Part shown: positions 43,697-52,567 of the stretch, piece after piece | Numbering within the stretch: the first letter of the stretch is position 1 | Layout: every line of letters begins with the position of its first letter | Source of the DNA: CAVQBJ01 sp963819075 | GTDB taxonomy: Bacteria; Actinomycetota; Thermoleophilia; Solirubrobacterales; Solirubrobacteraceae | Assembly (NCBI GenBank): GCA_963819075.1 | Contig: CAWFUP010000001.1 | Location: forward strand, 372,001 to 436,000 | Direction of reading: 5' to 3' | DNA length: 64,000 bases | Program-made: the position numbers and the translations under genes | The notes under the pieces: generated by a model | Told to the model about the DNA's origin: nothing | Database searches by the model: none | Seen by the model: only the letters and a program-made list of their open reading frames with translations

Positions 43697-45976
43697 ATGC
43701 GACGCCACGAGAATCTCGCCTCTCGCGTGGCTGGCTGGAGCGCCGCCCATCGCAGGGCGGTCATTCTCGGGTGGCTCGCGTTCGTCGTCGTTGCGTTCGC
43801 ACTCGGCAGCGCGGCGGGGATGGTGACCCTCACGCAGGTGCAGACGGAGAACGGCCAGTCACGGCTCGCTGATGAGACCCAAGCGCGCGAGTTCCCGCGC
43901 GAGCGTTCTGGCGAAGAGGTAATGATCGAGAGCCGCAGGGGTCCGCTCGCGGGCAGCGACTACCGCGCGGCGGTGGCCGATCTCGTCGCGCATCTGTCCA
44001 GCGTGGCATCAGTGGCGGCGATCAGGTCGCCGCTTGCCGCCGGCAACGCCGGGCAGATCTCACAGAACGGTCGCGCGGCTCTGGTGACCTTCCAGATCAC
44101 CGGCGACCCGGACACCGCGCAGGATCGTGTCGGGGCGGCGCTGGCAGCCACCGCGGCGGTGCAGCGGTCATACCCACGCCTGTTCATTGGTGAGCTCGGC
44201 ACGGCGAGCACCCTCAAGGCCGTCAACACGCTTGTCAGCGACGACTTCCACAAGGCCGAGGTGACGTCGGTACCGGTCATGCTGCTCATCCTCGTCGTCG
44301 CGTTCGGCGCTCTTGTCGCGGCCGGCGTTCCGCTCCTGCTCGGCTTCACCGCGGTTCTCGCCGCGCTCGGCCTGACCGAGCTGCTGAGCCACGTGTTGGC
44401 GGTTGAGCAGTCGATCAGTTCCGTGATCTTCTGCGTCGGCCTGGCAGTCGGGATCGACTACTCGCTGTTCTACGTGCGTAGAGCGCGCGAGGAACGTGCC
44501 CATGGCCGAACACCCGCGGAGGCGCTGCAAGCGGCTGCGGCCACCTCCGGCCGCGCGATCCTGATCTCGGGCTTCACGGTGATGATCGCGATGACGGGAA
44601 TGTTCCTGATGGGTAATGAGATCTTCACCTCGTTTGGCATGGGCACGGTGCTGGTGGTCGCGATCGCGCTGGTCGGCTCGCTCACCGTCCTGCCGGCGGT
44701 GCTCTCGAAGTTCGGCGACCGGGTCGACAGCGGCAAGATCCCACGGCTGCAAAGGCTCCGCGCCGGGCCCGGCGAGTCGCGATTCTGGGCGCCGATCGTT
44801 GGCGAGGTTCTGCGTCGGCCGGTCATCTGGGGCGGCGCCGCCGTGGCGCTGCTCGTCGCGCTCGCGATCCCCGCGTTCAGCCTGCACACGGTCAGCGCCG
44901 GCATGCAGGGCCTCCCGCCGAACCTTCCGGTGACGCAGGCCTACGCGCGCGTGCAACAGTCCTTTCCCGGTGGGGCCGAGCCCGAGACGGTCGTGATCAG
45001 CGCGTCGAACGTCACCACGCCGGCGATCTCGGCGGGCATCGTCGCGCTGGAACGCGGAGCGCTTGCGACCGGCCAGATGTACGAACCGATCCTGGTCGAC
45101 ATCAGCGGCTCGCGCCAGGCCGCGCGCGTCTCGATCCCGCTCATCGGCACCGGCACCAACGCCGCGTCGCTGCGCGCGCTCGCGCTCCTGCGCAGCCGGG
45201 TCATCCCCGCCACGATCGACCGCGTGCCCGGAGTCACAGTTCACACCACCGGCGAGGCCGGCCAGACCGTCGACTTCAACAACACGATGAAGTCCCACGC
45301 CCTCTACGTGTTCGTCTTCGTGCTCGGACTCGCGTTTCTGTTGCTGCTCGTGACCTTCCGCTCGATCGTGATCCCGCTCACCACGATCGTCTTGAACCTC
45401 CTCTCCGTAGGCGCGGCCTACGGAGTCCTGGTGCTGATCTTCCAGCAGGGCCACCTGCAGTCCCTGCTCGACTTCACATCGATCGGCGGGGTGATCAACT
45501 GGCTGCCGCTGTTCCTGTTCGTGATCCTGTTCGGACTCTCGATGGACTACCACGTATTCATCCTCAGCCGCGTCCGCGAGGCCCACGACCGCGGAATGAG
45601 CACCGAAAACGCCGTCGCCCACGGCATCAAGGCAAGCGCCGGCGTCGTCACCAGCGCCGCGATCGTGATGGTCGCCGTATTCGCCATCTTCGCCACACTC
45701 AACGAGATCGTCTTCAAGATGCTCGGCGTCGGACTCGCCGTCGCGATCCTGATCGACGCCACGATCATCCGCGCCGTGCTCCTACCCGCGACCATGAAAC
45801 TGCTCGGCGACCGCAACTGGTACCTGCCCGGCTGGCTCGAATGGCTCCCACGCATGAGCACCGAGCCGACCGCCGAGCCCACGCCCAGCCCGGCATCCGG
45901 CCTCGCCCCGGTGCCCACCGGCAGACGCAGTCGGCCGCAGCCGTCTGCGCGGGACTTATCGCTTCACAAACACTGA
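43697..45976 (+). CDS. MMPL/RND-superfamily membrane exporter
   Basis: This 759-residue transporter has the MMPL layout of two similar halves, each with one helix, a large external loop and a group of five or six helices. The first half shows FCVGLAVGIDYSLFYVRRAREE and the second LFGLSMDYHVFILSRVREAHDRG, the conserved Asp-Tyr motifs thought to relay protons in helix 4 of each half. It is probably an exporter of lipids or hydrophobic compounds in the cytoplasmic membrane. The ATG at 43697 (MRRHENLASRVAGWSAAHRR) is preferred over the upstream frame, which looks non-coding. No regulator is adjacent in the same direction. Confidence 0.9.
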   Translation: MRRHENLASRVAGWSAAHRRAVILGWLAFVVVAFALGSAAGMVTLTQVQTENGQSRLADETQAREFPRERSGEEVMIESRRGPLAGSDYRAAVADLVAHLSSVASVAAIRSPLAAGNAGQISQNGRAALVTFQITGDPDTAQDRVGAALAATAAVQRSYPRLFIGELGTASTLKAVNTLVSDDFHKAEVTSVPVMLLILVVAFGALVAAGVPLLLGFTAVLAALGLTELLSHVLAVEQSISSVIFCVGLAVGIDYSLFYVRRAREERAHGRTPAEALQAAAATSGRAILISGFTVMIAMTGMFLMGNEIFTSFGMGTVLVVAIALVGSLTVLPAVLSKFGDRVDSGKIPRLQRLRAGPGESRFWAPIVGEVLRRPVIWGGAAVALLVALAIPAFSLHTVSAGMQGLPPNLPVTQAYARVQQSFPGGAEPETVVISASNVTTPAISAGIVALERGALATGQMYEPILVDISGSRQAARVSIPLIGTGTNAASLRALALLRSRVIPATIDRVPGVTVHTTGEAGQTVDFNNTMKSHALYVFVFVLGLAFLLLLVTFRSIVIPLTTIVLNLLSVGAAYGVLVLIFQQGHLQSLLDFTSIGGVINWLPLFLFVILFGLSMDYHVFILSRVREAHDRGMSTENAVAHGIKASAGVVTSAAIVMVAVFAIFATLNEIVFKMLGVGLAVAILIDATIIRAVLLPATMKLLGDRNWYLPGWLEWLPRMSTEPTAEPTPSPASGLAPVPTGRRSRPQPSARDLSLHKH

Positions 45977-46013
45977 GCAGGGAGGTACCACGGCTCCTCG
46001 CCAGCACCTGCAG

Positions 46014-46484
46014 CTAGCCAGTGCGAAGCAGCGGTTCCACCGCTCCGGGGCCGGGGGTGGCTTCGACGTCCCGTGGCCCGATCGGCTCGCCGCAGGCTGA
46101 GCACACCAGCTGGGCCTCTGCTATCTGGCCGCACTCCTTGTGGATCACTTGGAGTGGTGGGCCGTTTGGCGCGGCGTACTTGTCGCCCCATTGGCGGATC
46201 GTCGTGATGACTGGCCACAGGTCGCGGCCCTTGTCGGTCAGTCGGTATTCGAATCTCGGTGGGTGTTCGCTGTAGGGCACCTTGGTCAGCACGCCCGTCT
46301 CGACGAGGCGGGCGAGTCGCTGATTGAGGATGTTGCGCGAGATGCCCAGGCGCGACTGAAACTCGTCAAAGCGCCTGACCCCGAGGAATGCGTCACGGAC
46401 GATCAGCAGCGACCACCACTCGCCCACCACCTCCAAGCACTGGGCGACGGAGCAGTGCATGTCGGAAAAGCTCTTGCGATCCAT
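46014..46484 (-). CDS. HxlR-family transcriptional regulator with a zinc-ribbon tail
   Basis: This 156-residue protein has the HxlR winged helix: CSVAQCLEVVGEWWSLLIVRDAFLGVRRFDEFQSRLGISRNIL with LARLVETGVL. The early Cys in HCSVAQ is the redox or ligand-sensing residue of many HxlR proteins. The C-terminal ECGQ...VCSACGEPIG adds Cys residues that may bind zinc. It diverges from an efflux/enzyme operon across an intergenic region carrying two copies of a 12-base site, so it almost certainly represses that operon. Confidence 0.88.
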   Translation of the reverse strand: MDRKSFSDMHCSVAQCLEVVGEWWSLLIVRDAFLGVRRFDEFQSRLGISRNILNQRLARLVETGVLTKVPYSEHPPRFEYRLTDKGRDLWPVITTIRQWGDKYAAPNGPPLQVIHKECGQIAEAQLVCSACGEPIGPRDVEATPGPGAVEPLLRTG

Positions 46485-46501
46485 GACAACAGGATAGTCA
46501 G

Positions 46502-46547
46502 TTGCGTCATAGAACGCAAGGTGGTAGGGTGGGTGGCGTCATAGAAC
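46502..46547. promoter_or_regulatory. Tandem HxlR operator sites
   Basis: GCGTCATAGAAC occurs at 46504-46515 and again at 46536-46547, a 32-base offset (three helical turns). The first copy is also part of the palindrome TTGCGT-N6-ACGCAA (46502-46519). The sites lie between the divergent HxlR and MFS genes. This is the expected layout for cooperative HxlR binding. Confidence 0.75.
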
Positions 46548-46574
46548 TGGCTGATGGCGTTGAGAGGAGAAGCG

Positions 46575-48098
46575 ATGGCCTTGCAAGCGACGGTACGCCC
46601 ACCCACGCGATCCGATGCCAAGGCGGGAGAGGACGGGTCCCAGACGGTGGGCGCTGATGCCGCGAGCTCGCGCCAGGACGCTTCTCCCAGGCTCGTGCTG
46701 TTGATCGTGTGCGCGGGCGTGGTGCTCGCGAGCCTCGATCTATTCATCGTCAACGTCGCCCTGCCCCAGATGGGCAGGGACTTTCACCTCCGCGGGGGCG
46801 GCCTCGGGGACCTCTCGTGGGTCCTGAACGGCTACGCGATCGTGTACGCGGCCCTGCTCGTCCTGTTCGGCCGGATCGCCGAGCGCTACCCCCGCGAGCA
46901 GGGCTTCCTGCTCGGGGTGGCGCTGTTCGTGGCCGCGTCCGCGGCGTGCGGAGCCGCGAGCAGCCTGGCGATGCTGGTCGCGTTCCGGGTCGTGCAGGCC
47001 GCGGGAGCGGCGCTGCTGACGCCGACCTCGCTCGGACTGGTCCTGGCGAGCTTCCCGCCGGAGGGCCGGCATGGCGCCGTGCGGACGTGGACGGCGGTGG
47101 GCGGGCTGGCCGCGGCTCTTGGCCCGGTCATCGGCGGGCTGCTGGTCGAGGCGAGCTGGCGCTGGGTGTTCTTCGTCAACGTCCCGATCGGTCTGGTGGC
47201 GCTCGTGGTCGGCTGGCGACGGCTCCCGCACGTGCCGGGCCAGCCGGTATCCCGGCCCGACGCTCTCGCGGCGCTGCTGGTCACCGTCGGAGTGGGCCTG
47301 CTGTCACTCGGCCTGGTCAAAGGCGGAACGTGGGGCTGGGACGACGCCAGGACCGTCGTCACGCTCTCTGTGGCCGTCCTCGCGATCGCGCTGTTCGCGG
47401 CGCACACGGCGTGGCACCGGAACCCCCTGATCGACCGAGCGCTGTTCAAGCTTCGGCCGTTCACGGGCGCATCGGCCGTGGCGGTCCTGTTCTCGGCCTC
47501 GTTCGGGGGGATGTTGCTCTCGCGCGTCTTGTGGGCGCAGGAGGTCTGGCACTGGTCGCCGTTGACCACGGGTCTTTCGATCGCGCCCGGGCCGCTGATG
47601 GTTCCGCTGTTCTCGTTCCTGGTCGCCGGTCGGCTGACCGCCCGCCTGGGAGCGGGGCGGGTGATCGCCATCGGCTCGACGACCTTCGCCGCCGGCGTCG
47701 CCTGGTGGGCGCTCGCTATGGGTCTTCGCCCCGACTACGCCGGAGAGATGCTCGGGGGGATGCTCCTGACCGGGATCGGCGTCGGCCTGACACTGCCGAC
47801 GCTGATGGCGACCGGCACATCCCAGCTTCGACCGCACGCGTTCGCCACCGGCTCGGCGGCCATCAACATGCTGCGCCAAGTCGGGCTAGCGATCGGCGTG
47901 GCCGTGCTGATAGCCGTGCTCGGTACTCCCCACTCGCCGGCACAGACGCTGACCGCCTACCAGCGCGCCTCGTGGGTGATCGCCGCGATCTCGCTGGCCG
48001 GCGGACTCGTGGGGCTCGTGCTGCTGGCCGTCAGGCCCCGGCCCGCCGCCGCCACGCTCGAGCCCGCAACCCTCGTCGCCGCCGCGGAGCGCTCGTGA
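46575..48098 (+). CDS. MFS drug-efflux transporter, DHA2 (14-helix) type
   Basis: This 507-residue transporter matches the EmrB/QacA group: SLDLFIVNVALPQMGRDF in helix 1, WVLNGYAIVYAALLVLFGRIAERYPR (motif A), FRVVQAAGAALLTPTSLGLV (motif C region) and GPVIGGLLVEASWRWVFFVNVPIGL. About 14 helices are predicted by eye. The ATG at 46575 with AGGAG 9 bases upstream is chosen over 46554. It exports small toxic molecules in exchange for protons. It heads an operon with a thioesterase and an SDR, under HxlR control. Confidence 0.9.
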   Translation: MALQATVRPPTRSDAKAGEDGSQTVGADAASSRQDASPRLVLLIVCAGVVLASLDLFIVNVALPQMGRDFHLRGGGLGDLSWVLNGYAIVYAALLVLFGRIAERYPREQGFLLGVALFVAASAACGAASSLAMLVAFRVVQAAGAALLTPTSLGLVLASFPPEGRHGAVRTWTAVGGLAAALGPVIGGLLVEASWRWVFFVNVPIGLVALVVGWRRLPHVPGQPVSRPDALAALLVTVGVGLLSLGLVKGGTWGWDDARTVVTLSVAVLAIALFAAHTAWHRNPLIDRALFKLRPFTGASAVAVLFSASFGGMLLSRVLWAQEVWHWSPLTTGLSIAPGPLMVPLFSFLVAGRLTARLGAGRVIAIGSTTFAAGVAWWALAMGLRPDYAGEMLGGMLLTGIGVGLTLPTLMATGTSQLRPHAFATGSAAINMLRQVGLAIGVAVLIAVLGTPHSPAQTLTAYQRASWVIAAISLAGGLVGLVLLAVRPRPAAATLEPATLVAAAERS

Positions 48099-48616
48099 TG
48101 TCGGCCGCCGGCGTCGAGCAGCGAGCGGCGCGCACCAAGTCGATCTCGTGGCAGGACCCCGCCGCGCTTGCCGCCGCGGGTGCCGAGCTCTCCGGCCGCG
48201 AGTTCCTAGAGGCGATCGTCGACGGCCGCCTGCCGCCGCCGCCGATCGCAAGGCTGATCGGCGCCGAGCTCGTCTCGGTCGGCGAGGGCGAGGCGCTGTT
48301 CCGGTGCGTGCCCGACGAATCGACCTACAACCCGATCGGGATCGTCCACGGCGGCTTCCTCTGCACGCTGCTCGACTCGGCCGCCGGATGCGCCGTCCAC
48401 ACCCTGCTGCCCGTCGGTACCGGCTACGGCTCGATCGAGATCAAGGTCAGCTTTCTGAGCCCCCTACACGCGAGCTCAGGCCCGATCGAAGCCCGCGGAC
48501 GTGCGCTGCGAGTCGGCGGCCGGGTCGCGTTCGCCGAAGCGCACGCCCGCGACCAGAACGGAGAGCTCGTCGGTCACGCCACCACCTCGCTCGCCCTGAG
48601 CCGGCCATCCATCTGA
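48098..48616 (+). CDS. PaaI-family hotdog thioesterase
   Basis: This 172-residue hotdog-fold protein has YNPIGIVHGGFLCTLLDSAAGCAVHTLLP, the conserved HGG helix with the following Asp that activates water, and SIEIKVSFLSPLHASSGPIEARG. PaaI-type enzymes hydrolyse acyl-CoA thioesters. The start overlaps the MFS stop by one base (TGATG), showing tight coupling. In this operon it may release a CoA-bound aromatic or fatty acid. Confidence 0.87.
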   Translation: MSAAGVEQRAARTKSISWQDPAALAAAGAELSGREFLEAIVDGRLPPPPIARLIGAELVSVGEGEALFRCVPDESTYNPIGIVHGGFLCTLLDSAAGCAVHTLLPVGTGYGSIEIKVSFLSPLHASSGPIEARGRALRVGGRVAFAEAHARDQNGELVGHATTSLALSRPSI

Positions 48617-48639
48617 CGACCAAACGAAAGGAAGCACCG

Positions 48640-49413
48640 ATGTCAAACACAGATTCGAACGCCAATTCAAACGGCACGCCGATCGACGGCGCGGTCGCGC
48701 TGGTGACCGGCGGCAACCGCGGCTTTGGCCGCGCGATGGTCCATGAGCTCCTCGACCGCGGCGCCGCCAAGGTCTACGCGACCTCACGCTCACCCCAGCC
48801 GCAAACCGACAGTCGCATCGTCCCGCTCGTGCTCGACGTCACCGACGACGACTCCGTCGCTGCGGCGGCCCGTGCCGCAGCCGACGTGTCGATCGTCGTC
48901 AACAACGCCGGCCTTTCTCTCAGGACGCCGGTACTCGAGGCGCCGCTAGACGAGATCCGCGCCGAGCTCGAGACCAACCTGTTCGGGACGATCCGCGTTG
49001 CCCGGGCATTCGCGCCGATCCTCGCCCGCAATCCCTCGAGCTCGCTCGTCAACGTCTTGTCGGTGCTCTCGTGGCTCGCGTTCGGCAGGGGCTACGAGGT
49101 CTCCAAGGCAGCGGCGTGGTCGGCCACCAACTCGATGCGGATCCAGCTGCGTGACCAGGGCACGACCGTGACCGCCCTGCACGTGGGGTACATGGACACC
49201 GACATGACCGCCAAGCTCGACGTCCCCAAAGCCGACCCCCGCGACATCGCCCGCCAAACCGCCGACGCGATCCTGACCGGCGAATACGAAGTCCTCGCCG
49301 ACGAGACGACCCGCACGGTCAAGTCCAGGCTCTCGAAGAACCTCAGCACGCTCTACGGCGCCGAGCAACTCAAAAAGCTCGCGCAGAACGCGCCCGAGGA
49401 GCTCGTCGCCTAG
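48640..49413 (+). CDS. Short-chain dehydrogenase/reductase
   Basis: This 257-residue SDR has VALVTGGNRGFGRAMV (nucleotide-binding TGxxxGxG), NNAG, catalytic Ser in NVLSVLSWL and Tyr-Lys in GYEVSKAAAW, followed by HVGYMDTDMTA. An AAAGGAAG site precedes the ATG. It is the last gene of the HxlR operon (23 bases after the thioesterase). The substrate is unknown. Confidence 0.88.
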   Translation: MSNTDSNANSNGTPIDGAVALVTGGNRGFGRAMVHELLDRGAAKVYATSRSPQPQTDSRIVPLVLDVTDDDSVAAAARAAADVSIVVNNAGLSLRTPVLEAPLDEIRAELETNLFGTIRVARAFAPILARNPSSSLVNVLSVLSWLAFGRGYEVSKAAAWSATNSMRIQLRDQGTTVTALHVGYMDTDMTAKLDVPKADPRDIARQTADAILTGEYEVLADETTRTVKSRLSKNLSTLYGAEQLKKLAQNAPEELVA

Positions 49414-49707
49414 CCGTGGCGCGCAAATACGCCGAGGGCGGCAGCCACGGCCAGCTCGCTGCCTGAAACGGCCCGCGCCCACGTGCGCGAGTACGAAACC
49501 AGGAATTGGATCCGCGGCCACGCGTGTCTCGCCAATCGCCACGTGCGAGGCCGCGGGTCCTTGCCTGGCACCCCGCGCAGGGCGTCGGCCCCGCTAACCG
49601 CGCAAAGCGCGTCTCTCATCCGATACAGCAAGAGACCTGAGTTGCCGGCGAAGCGGGGCGTGCGCCGAAGCGTCAGCGCGAGGCCGTTCTTGTCGTCGCT
49701 CAATCCG
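49414..49707. other. Gap before the ECF sigma gene
   Basis: No gene can be supported. The gap contains repeat copy 3 (49527-49607). After it the sequence is a mix of short open frames without a recognisable pattern, ending in a sigma-70-like promoter from 49708. Confidence 0.5.
49527..49607 (+). repeat. Two-box repeat, copy 3
   Basis: Left box TCTCGCCAATCGCCAC (from 49527) and right box CCGCTAACCGCGCAAAG (from 49591), 64 bases apart. It lies upstream of the ECF sigma gene in the same orientation. Confidence 0.55.
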
Positions 49708-49738
49708 TTGACACACTTTGGCCCGCGAGTGCGATTTA
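49708..49738 (+). promoter_or_regulatory. Promoter placing the start site at the GTG
   Basis: TTGACA at 49708-49713, then a 19-base spacer and GATTTA at 49733-49738. A transcript starting about 7 bases later would begin at the GTG of the sigma gene (49745), giving a leaderless mRNA. The spacer is longer than ideal. Confidence 0.5.
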
Positions 49739-49744
49739 TCAGCA

Positions 49745-50296
49745 GTGGGACCCAATTACGCCAACGCACAAGACGCAGAGCTGATCGGCGCAGGCCGCGC
49801 TGATGCGTTTGCGGTGGTCTACGACCGGCATGCCGCGGCGATCTACAACTGGGCCCGGTCGAGGGTCGGCGACCACGCCGCCGATCTCACCGCCGAGACG
49901 TTCGCCCGCGCCTGGCTCTCCCGCGGCTCGTTCGGGGACGGTGCCGAGGGCTCCGCGTTTCCGTGGCTGCTGGGCATCGCGCAAAACCTGCTGCGCGACT
50001 CGCTGCGCAGACAGCGGATCGAGGACCGGGCGAGGGCACGGCTCGGGCTGCCGCGAGAGCTTGCGACCGATGCGGGCTACGAGCTCGTGGAGGAGCGGCT
50101 GTCGCTGCCCGCGGCCGCGCTGAAGGCGATCGCCGACCTGCCCGAGGCCGACCGCCAGGTGCTCGACCTGCGCGTCGTCGAGGGACGGCCCTACAACGAG
50201 ATAGCGGCGGAGCTGAGCTGCACCCAGATCGCCGCGCGCCTCCGGGTCTCACGCGCACTACGCCGTCTAAACATCGCAATCGGAGGAAACCAGTGA
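49745..50296 (+). CDS. ECF-type RNA polymerase sigma factor
   Basis: This 183-residue protein has region 2 (FAVVYDRHAAAIYNWARSRVGDHAADLTAETFARAW, with FPWLLGIAQNLLRD) and region 4 (LPEADRQVLDLRVVEGRPYNEIAAELSCTQIAARLRVSRALRRL). It lacks the SnoaL extension of ECF41. The GTG at 49745 has no ribosome site and may be leaderless. The next gene starts with a GTGA overlap and encodes a membrane protein that probably acts as its anti-sigma factor or regulated partner. Confidence 0.85.
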   Translation: MGPNYANAQDAELIGAGRADAFAVVYDRHAAAIYNWARSRVGDHAADLTAETFARAWLSRGSFGDGAEGSAFPWLLGIAQNLLRDSLRRQRIEDRARARLGLPRELATDAGYELVEERLSLPAAALKAIADLPEADRQVLDLRVVEGRPYNEIAAELSCTQIAARLRVSRALRRLNIAIGGNQ

Positions 50297-51069
50297 GAAC
50301 CGACATCCCCGACATCCTCGACACCTACCGCGACCAACTCCACGCCGCGATCGAGCGCGATCTCGCGCGCGGCACCCGCACCGGCCGCTTGAAGCGCCGG
50401 GCGCTGGCGCTGAGCGTGCCGGCCACAGCGGCGGCCGCCACCACCGCGACCGTGCTCCTGACCGCCGGCGGTGCCTCCGGGCCGAGCCTGGCGAGCGCCG
50501 CGATCATCCGCCACGTCCGTGCCGAGCTGACCGCCCCGCCCGGCCAGATCCTGCACGAGTCCGCCACCGTCACGCTCCCCGATGGTTCCTCGATGCCGTT
50601 CGAGCTCTGGGTGCAGACCGGCGGGACGGGCGTCTACCGCGTGATCAAGTACGGGCAGGAGGTCAGCCTCTCGGCCACCGAGAACGAGATCTACGACGCG
50701 TCGACGAACACGGCCACGGTCTCGCCGCTCCCGCCGGCGATCCACCAGCTCGAGGTCTCAAAGGGGAGCGACCCGGCGGCCGAGCTGAAGCGGATGGTCG
50801 AGTCGGGCCAGGCCACCGCGACACCGACCACGTACAACGGGACCCCGGCGTACGAGCTCAACGTGAACTCGTCCGGTGACACGTCGCTGAACGGCACCGC
50901 GTACGTCGCCCCGAGCGACTACCGGCCGCTCGAGCTCGACTCCGCCGCGCATTCCGGCGGGAAGGTCGTGTTCTCGGTGTACGAGTACCTCCCCGCGACC
51001 CCGGCCAACGACGCCCTGCTCGCCGTCACGAGCGCTCATCCGGGCGCGACGGTCGTGAACCAGCCGTGA
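50293..51069 (+). CDS. Membrane protein coupled to the ECF sigma factor
   Basis: This 258-residue protein has a cytoplasmic N-terminus of about 35 residues (TDIPDILDTYRDQLHAAIERDLARG), one transmembrane helix (about 40-58) and a large extracytoplasmic domain of beta-type sequence (SATVTLPDGSSMPFELWVQTGG, AYVAPSDYRPLELD). It is GTGA-coupled to the sigma gene. The layout suits an anti-sigma factor or a surface stress sensor, but I do not recognise the HxxxCxxC zinc motif, so it is not a classical ZAS protein. Confidence 0.65.
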   Translation: MRTDIPDILDTYRDQLHAAIERDLARGTRTGRLKRRALALSVPATAAAATTATVLLTAGGASGPSLASAAIIRHVRAELTAPPGQILHESATVTLPDGSSMPFELWVQTGGTGVYRVIKYGQEVSLSATENEIYDASTNTATVSPLPPAIHQLEVSKGSDPAAELKRMVESGQATATPTTYNGTPAYELNVNSSGDTSLNGTAYVAPSDYRPLELDSAAHSGGKVVFSVYEYLPATPANDALLAVTSAHPGATVVNQP

Positions 51070-51619
51070 ACCAGCGCAGAAACCGGCAGCCTGCCGGGCG
51101 GGTCGCCTCAGCGGGACGCGTCCGGCAGGACGGCGACCATGTTGAGCCTGACGTGCGCGAGCACGCACGTCGGCGCCGGTGGCTCGAACCGCGCGACGAC
51201 GCGGTCGAGGAACAGCCTGTATAGCTCAAGCGGGATCGCGTCGACCTCGCGGACGACGCAGACGGTGCGGGCAAAGCTCCCGCGGTTCGGGGAGGGCGCG
51301 GCTTCAGCTGAAGTCAGCGACGCACGTTCCTGAACCCGGCTAGATGGGCGGACGCCCGTTGCGACCGCCAAGCAGGCACATGCGCCGGCGCCCTGCATCG
51401 CGCTCAACTCAGGTCTCCCACGCCGATCCGCGACAGACGTGCTCCTCGCCAACCGCGAGACCGAGCCGGCCGTCACAAGGTCGACGGCGGTGGCCACGGC
51501 TGTCTCAGCCCTGCTGACCGCGCAAAGGGGGGCCGCGGACAACTGCTGGCAGATGCACGTCGCGCGAGACAAGCGGGGCGCGCTGAGCCGCCCGCAGCGG
51601 GTGGGTTGTCGGACAGTGC
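51070..51619. other. Gene-poor gap
   Basis: These 550 bases carry no convincing complete gene. On the minus strand, the end of one open frame (stop at 51108) reads VCVVREVDAIPLELYRLFLD then CVLAHVRLNMVAVLPDASR. This looks coding and may be the 3' fragment of a lost gene. Repeat copy 4 is at 51445-51532. Confidence 0.4.
51445..51532 (+). repeat. Two-box repeat, copy 4
   Basis: Left box CTCGCCAACCGCGAGACCGAG and right box CTGCTGACCGCGCAAAGGGG (from 51511), 66 bases apart. It shares about 80 bases with copy 1. Confidence 0.55.
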
Positions 51620-52270
51620 TCACCGCCCGGCTGCCTCTCCGAGAGGTTCCGCTTGGGCATTGTGGAGCGTGATCCGGCGGTAGCGGATGTGCGTGGCCAG
51701 CGGCGAATGCAGCACCTCGATGGGCTCCAACCCGAGAGATTCGACGCCGTCGAAGATCCGCTCGCCGGACCCGAGCAGGACTGGGGCGATGTCGAGCGTG
51801 AGCTCGTCGACGACCTCGGCGACGAGCGCCTGCCGAACGGTGGAGGCGCCGCCCGCGATGTCTACGCTGTCGTCTCCGGCCGTCTCACGCGCCTGTGCGT
51901 AGGCGGCGTCGAAGCCGTCGGTGACGAAGTGGAAGGTCGTCCCGCCTTCCATCTCGATCGGCTCGTGGGCGTGATGGGTGAGCACGAACACCGGTGCGTG
52001 GTAAGGCGGCTCGGGCCCCCACCAGCCGCGCCAGTCCTCCTCCCACTCGCCGCGGATCGGCCCGAACATGTTGCGGCCCATGAGGTAGGCGCCGCGCGGG
52101 CGCATGAGCCAGCCGGTCGCGGTCTCGTCGGCCTCGTTGGCGCGCTCGTCGCCCATGTGCCAGCCGTGGAGTTCGTTTCCGCGCTTCCCGAGCGGGTGCT
52201 CGCGACTCTGGTCCGGCCCGGCGACGAAACCGTCGAGCGAGATCGACATGTGGCATGTGGTGTCCGGCAT
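51620..52270 (-). CDS. Dihydrofolate reductase family (RibD C-terminal-like) protein
   Basis: This 216-residue protein has MSISLDGFVAGPDQS, LMGRNMFGPIRGEW, PVFVLTHHAHEPIEM and VDIAGGASTVRQALVAEVVDELTLDIAPVLLGSGERIFDG, the pattern of the RibD_C/DHFR-like reductases often annotated only as 'dihydrofolate reductase family'. These bind NADPH; the substrate here is unknown. It diverges from a YciI-like remnant and the MBL gene at 52568. Confidence 0.85.
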   Translation of the reverse strand: MPDTTCHMSISLDGFVAGPDQSREHPLGKRGNELHGWHMGDERANEADETATGWLMRPRGAYLMGRNMFGPIRGEWEEDWRGWWGPEPPYHAPVFVLTHHAHEPIEMEGGTTFHFVTDGFDAAYAQARETAGDDSVDIAGGASTVRQALVAEVVDELTLDIAPVLLGSGERIFDGVESLGLEPIEVLHSPLATHIRYRRITLHNAQAEPLGEAAGR

Positions 52271-52459
52271 CCGTGATCCTTTCGAACGTGATTGCGACAG
52301 CGCTTGACTGCGCTCCGTTGGTGGTCTTCATTGCCGAGGTCGGAGTCGACGTTGCTGGTCCGACGTCGGAAGTCTGGTCGCTGAGAATGTCGAGATCGGC
52401 GGCGGCGTTCCGACATTGTCGGTAGAGGGCCCGCCGGGGCCGAGAACCAGGAGGACGTC

Positions 52460-52555
52460 GTGAAGTACATGCTGCTGAGTCCGCTGTGCGTGGGAAGCGG
52501 TTGCCGCGCGAGTCTGGGCGGGCTCTCCTCTTGTGCAAGTGGGGGAGACACCTGA
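52460..52555 (+). pseudogene. Possible remnant of a YciI-like gene start
   Basis: AGGAGGACGTC precedes a GTG with the translation VKYMLLS, the characteristic start of YciI/DGPF-family proteins (MKYMLLI...). The frame then becomes unrelated and stops after 31 codons. Perhaps only the ribosome site and the first codons survive. The match is short, so confidence is low. Confidence 0.3.
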
Positions 52556-52567
52556 CACAGTGAACCG

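Noticed and set aside
44168..45622. 484-residue minus-strand open frame
   Set aside because: It lies entirely antisense to the MMPL transporter and is rich in Asp, Arg, Glu and Gln without any domain pattern.
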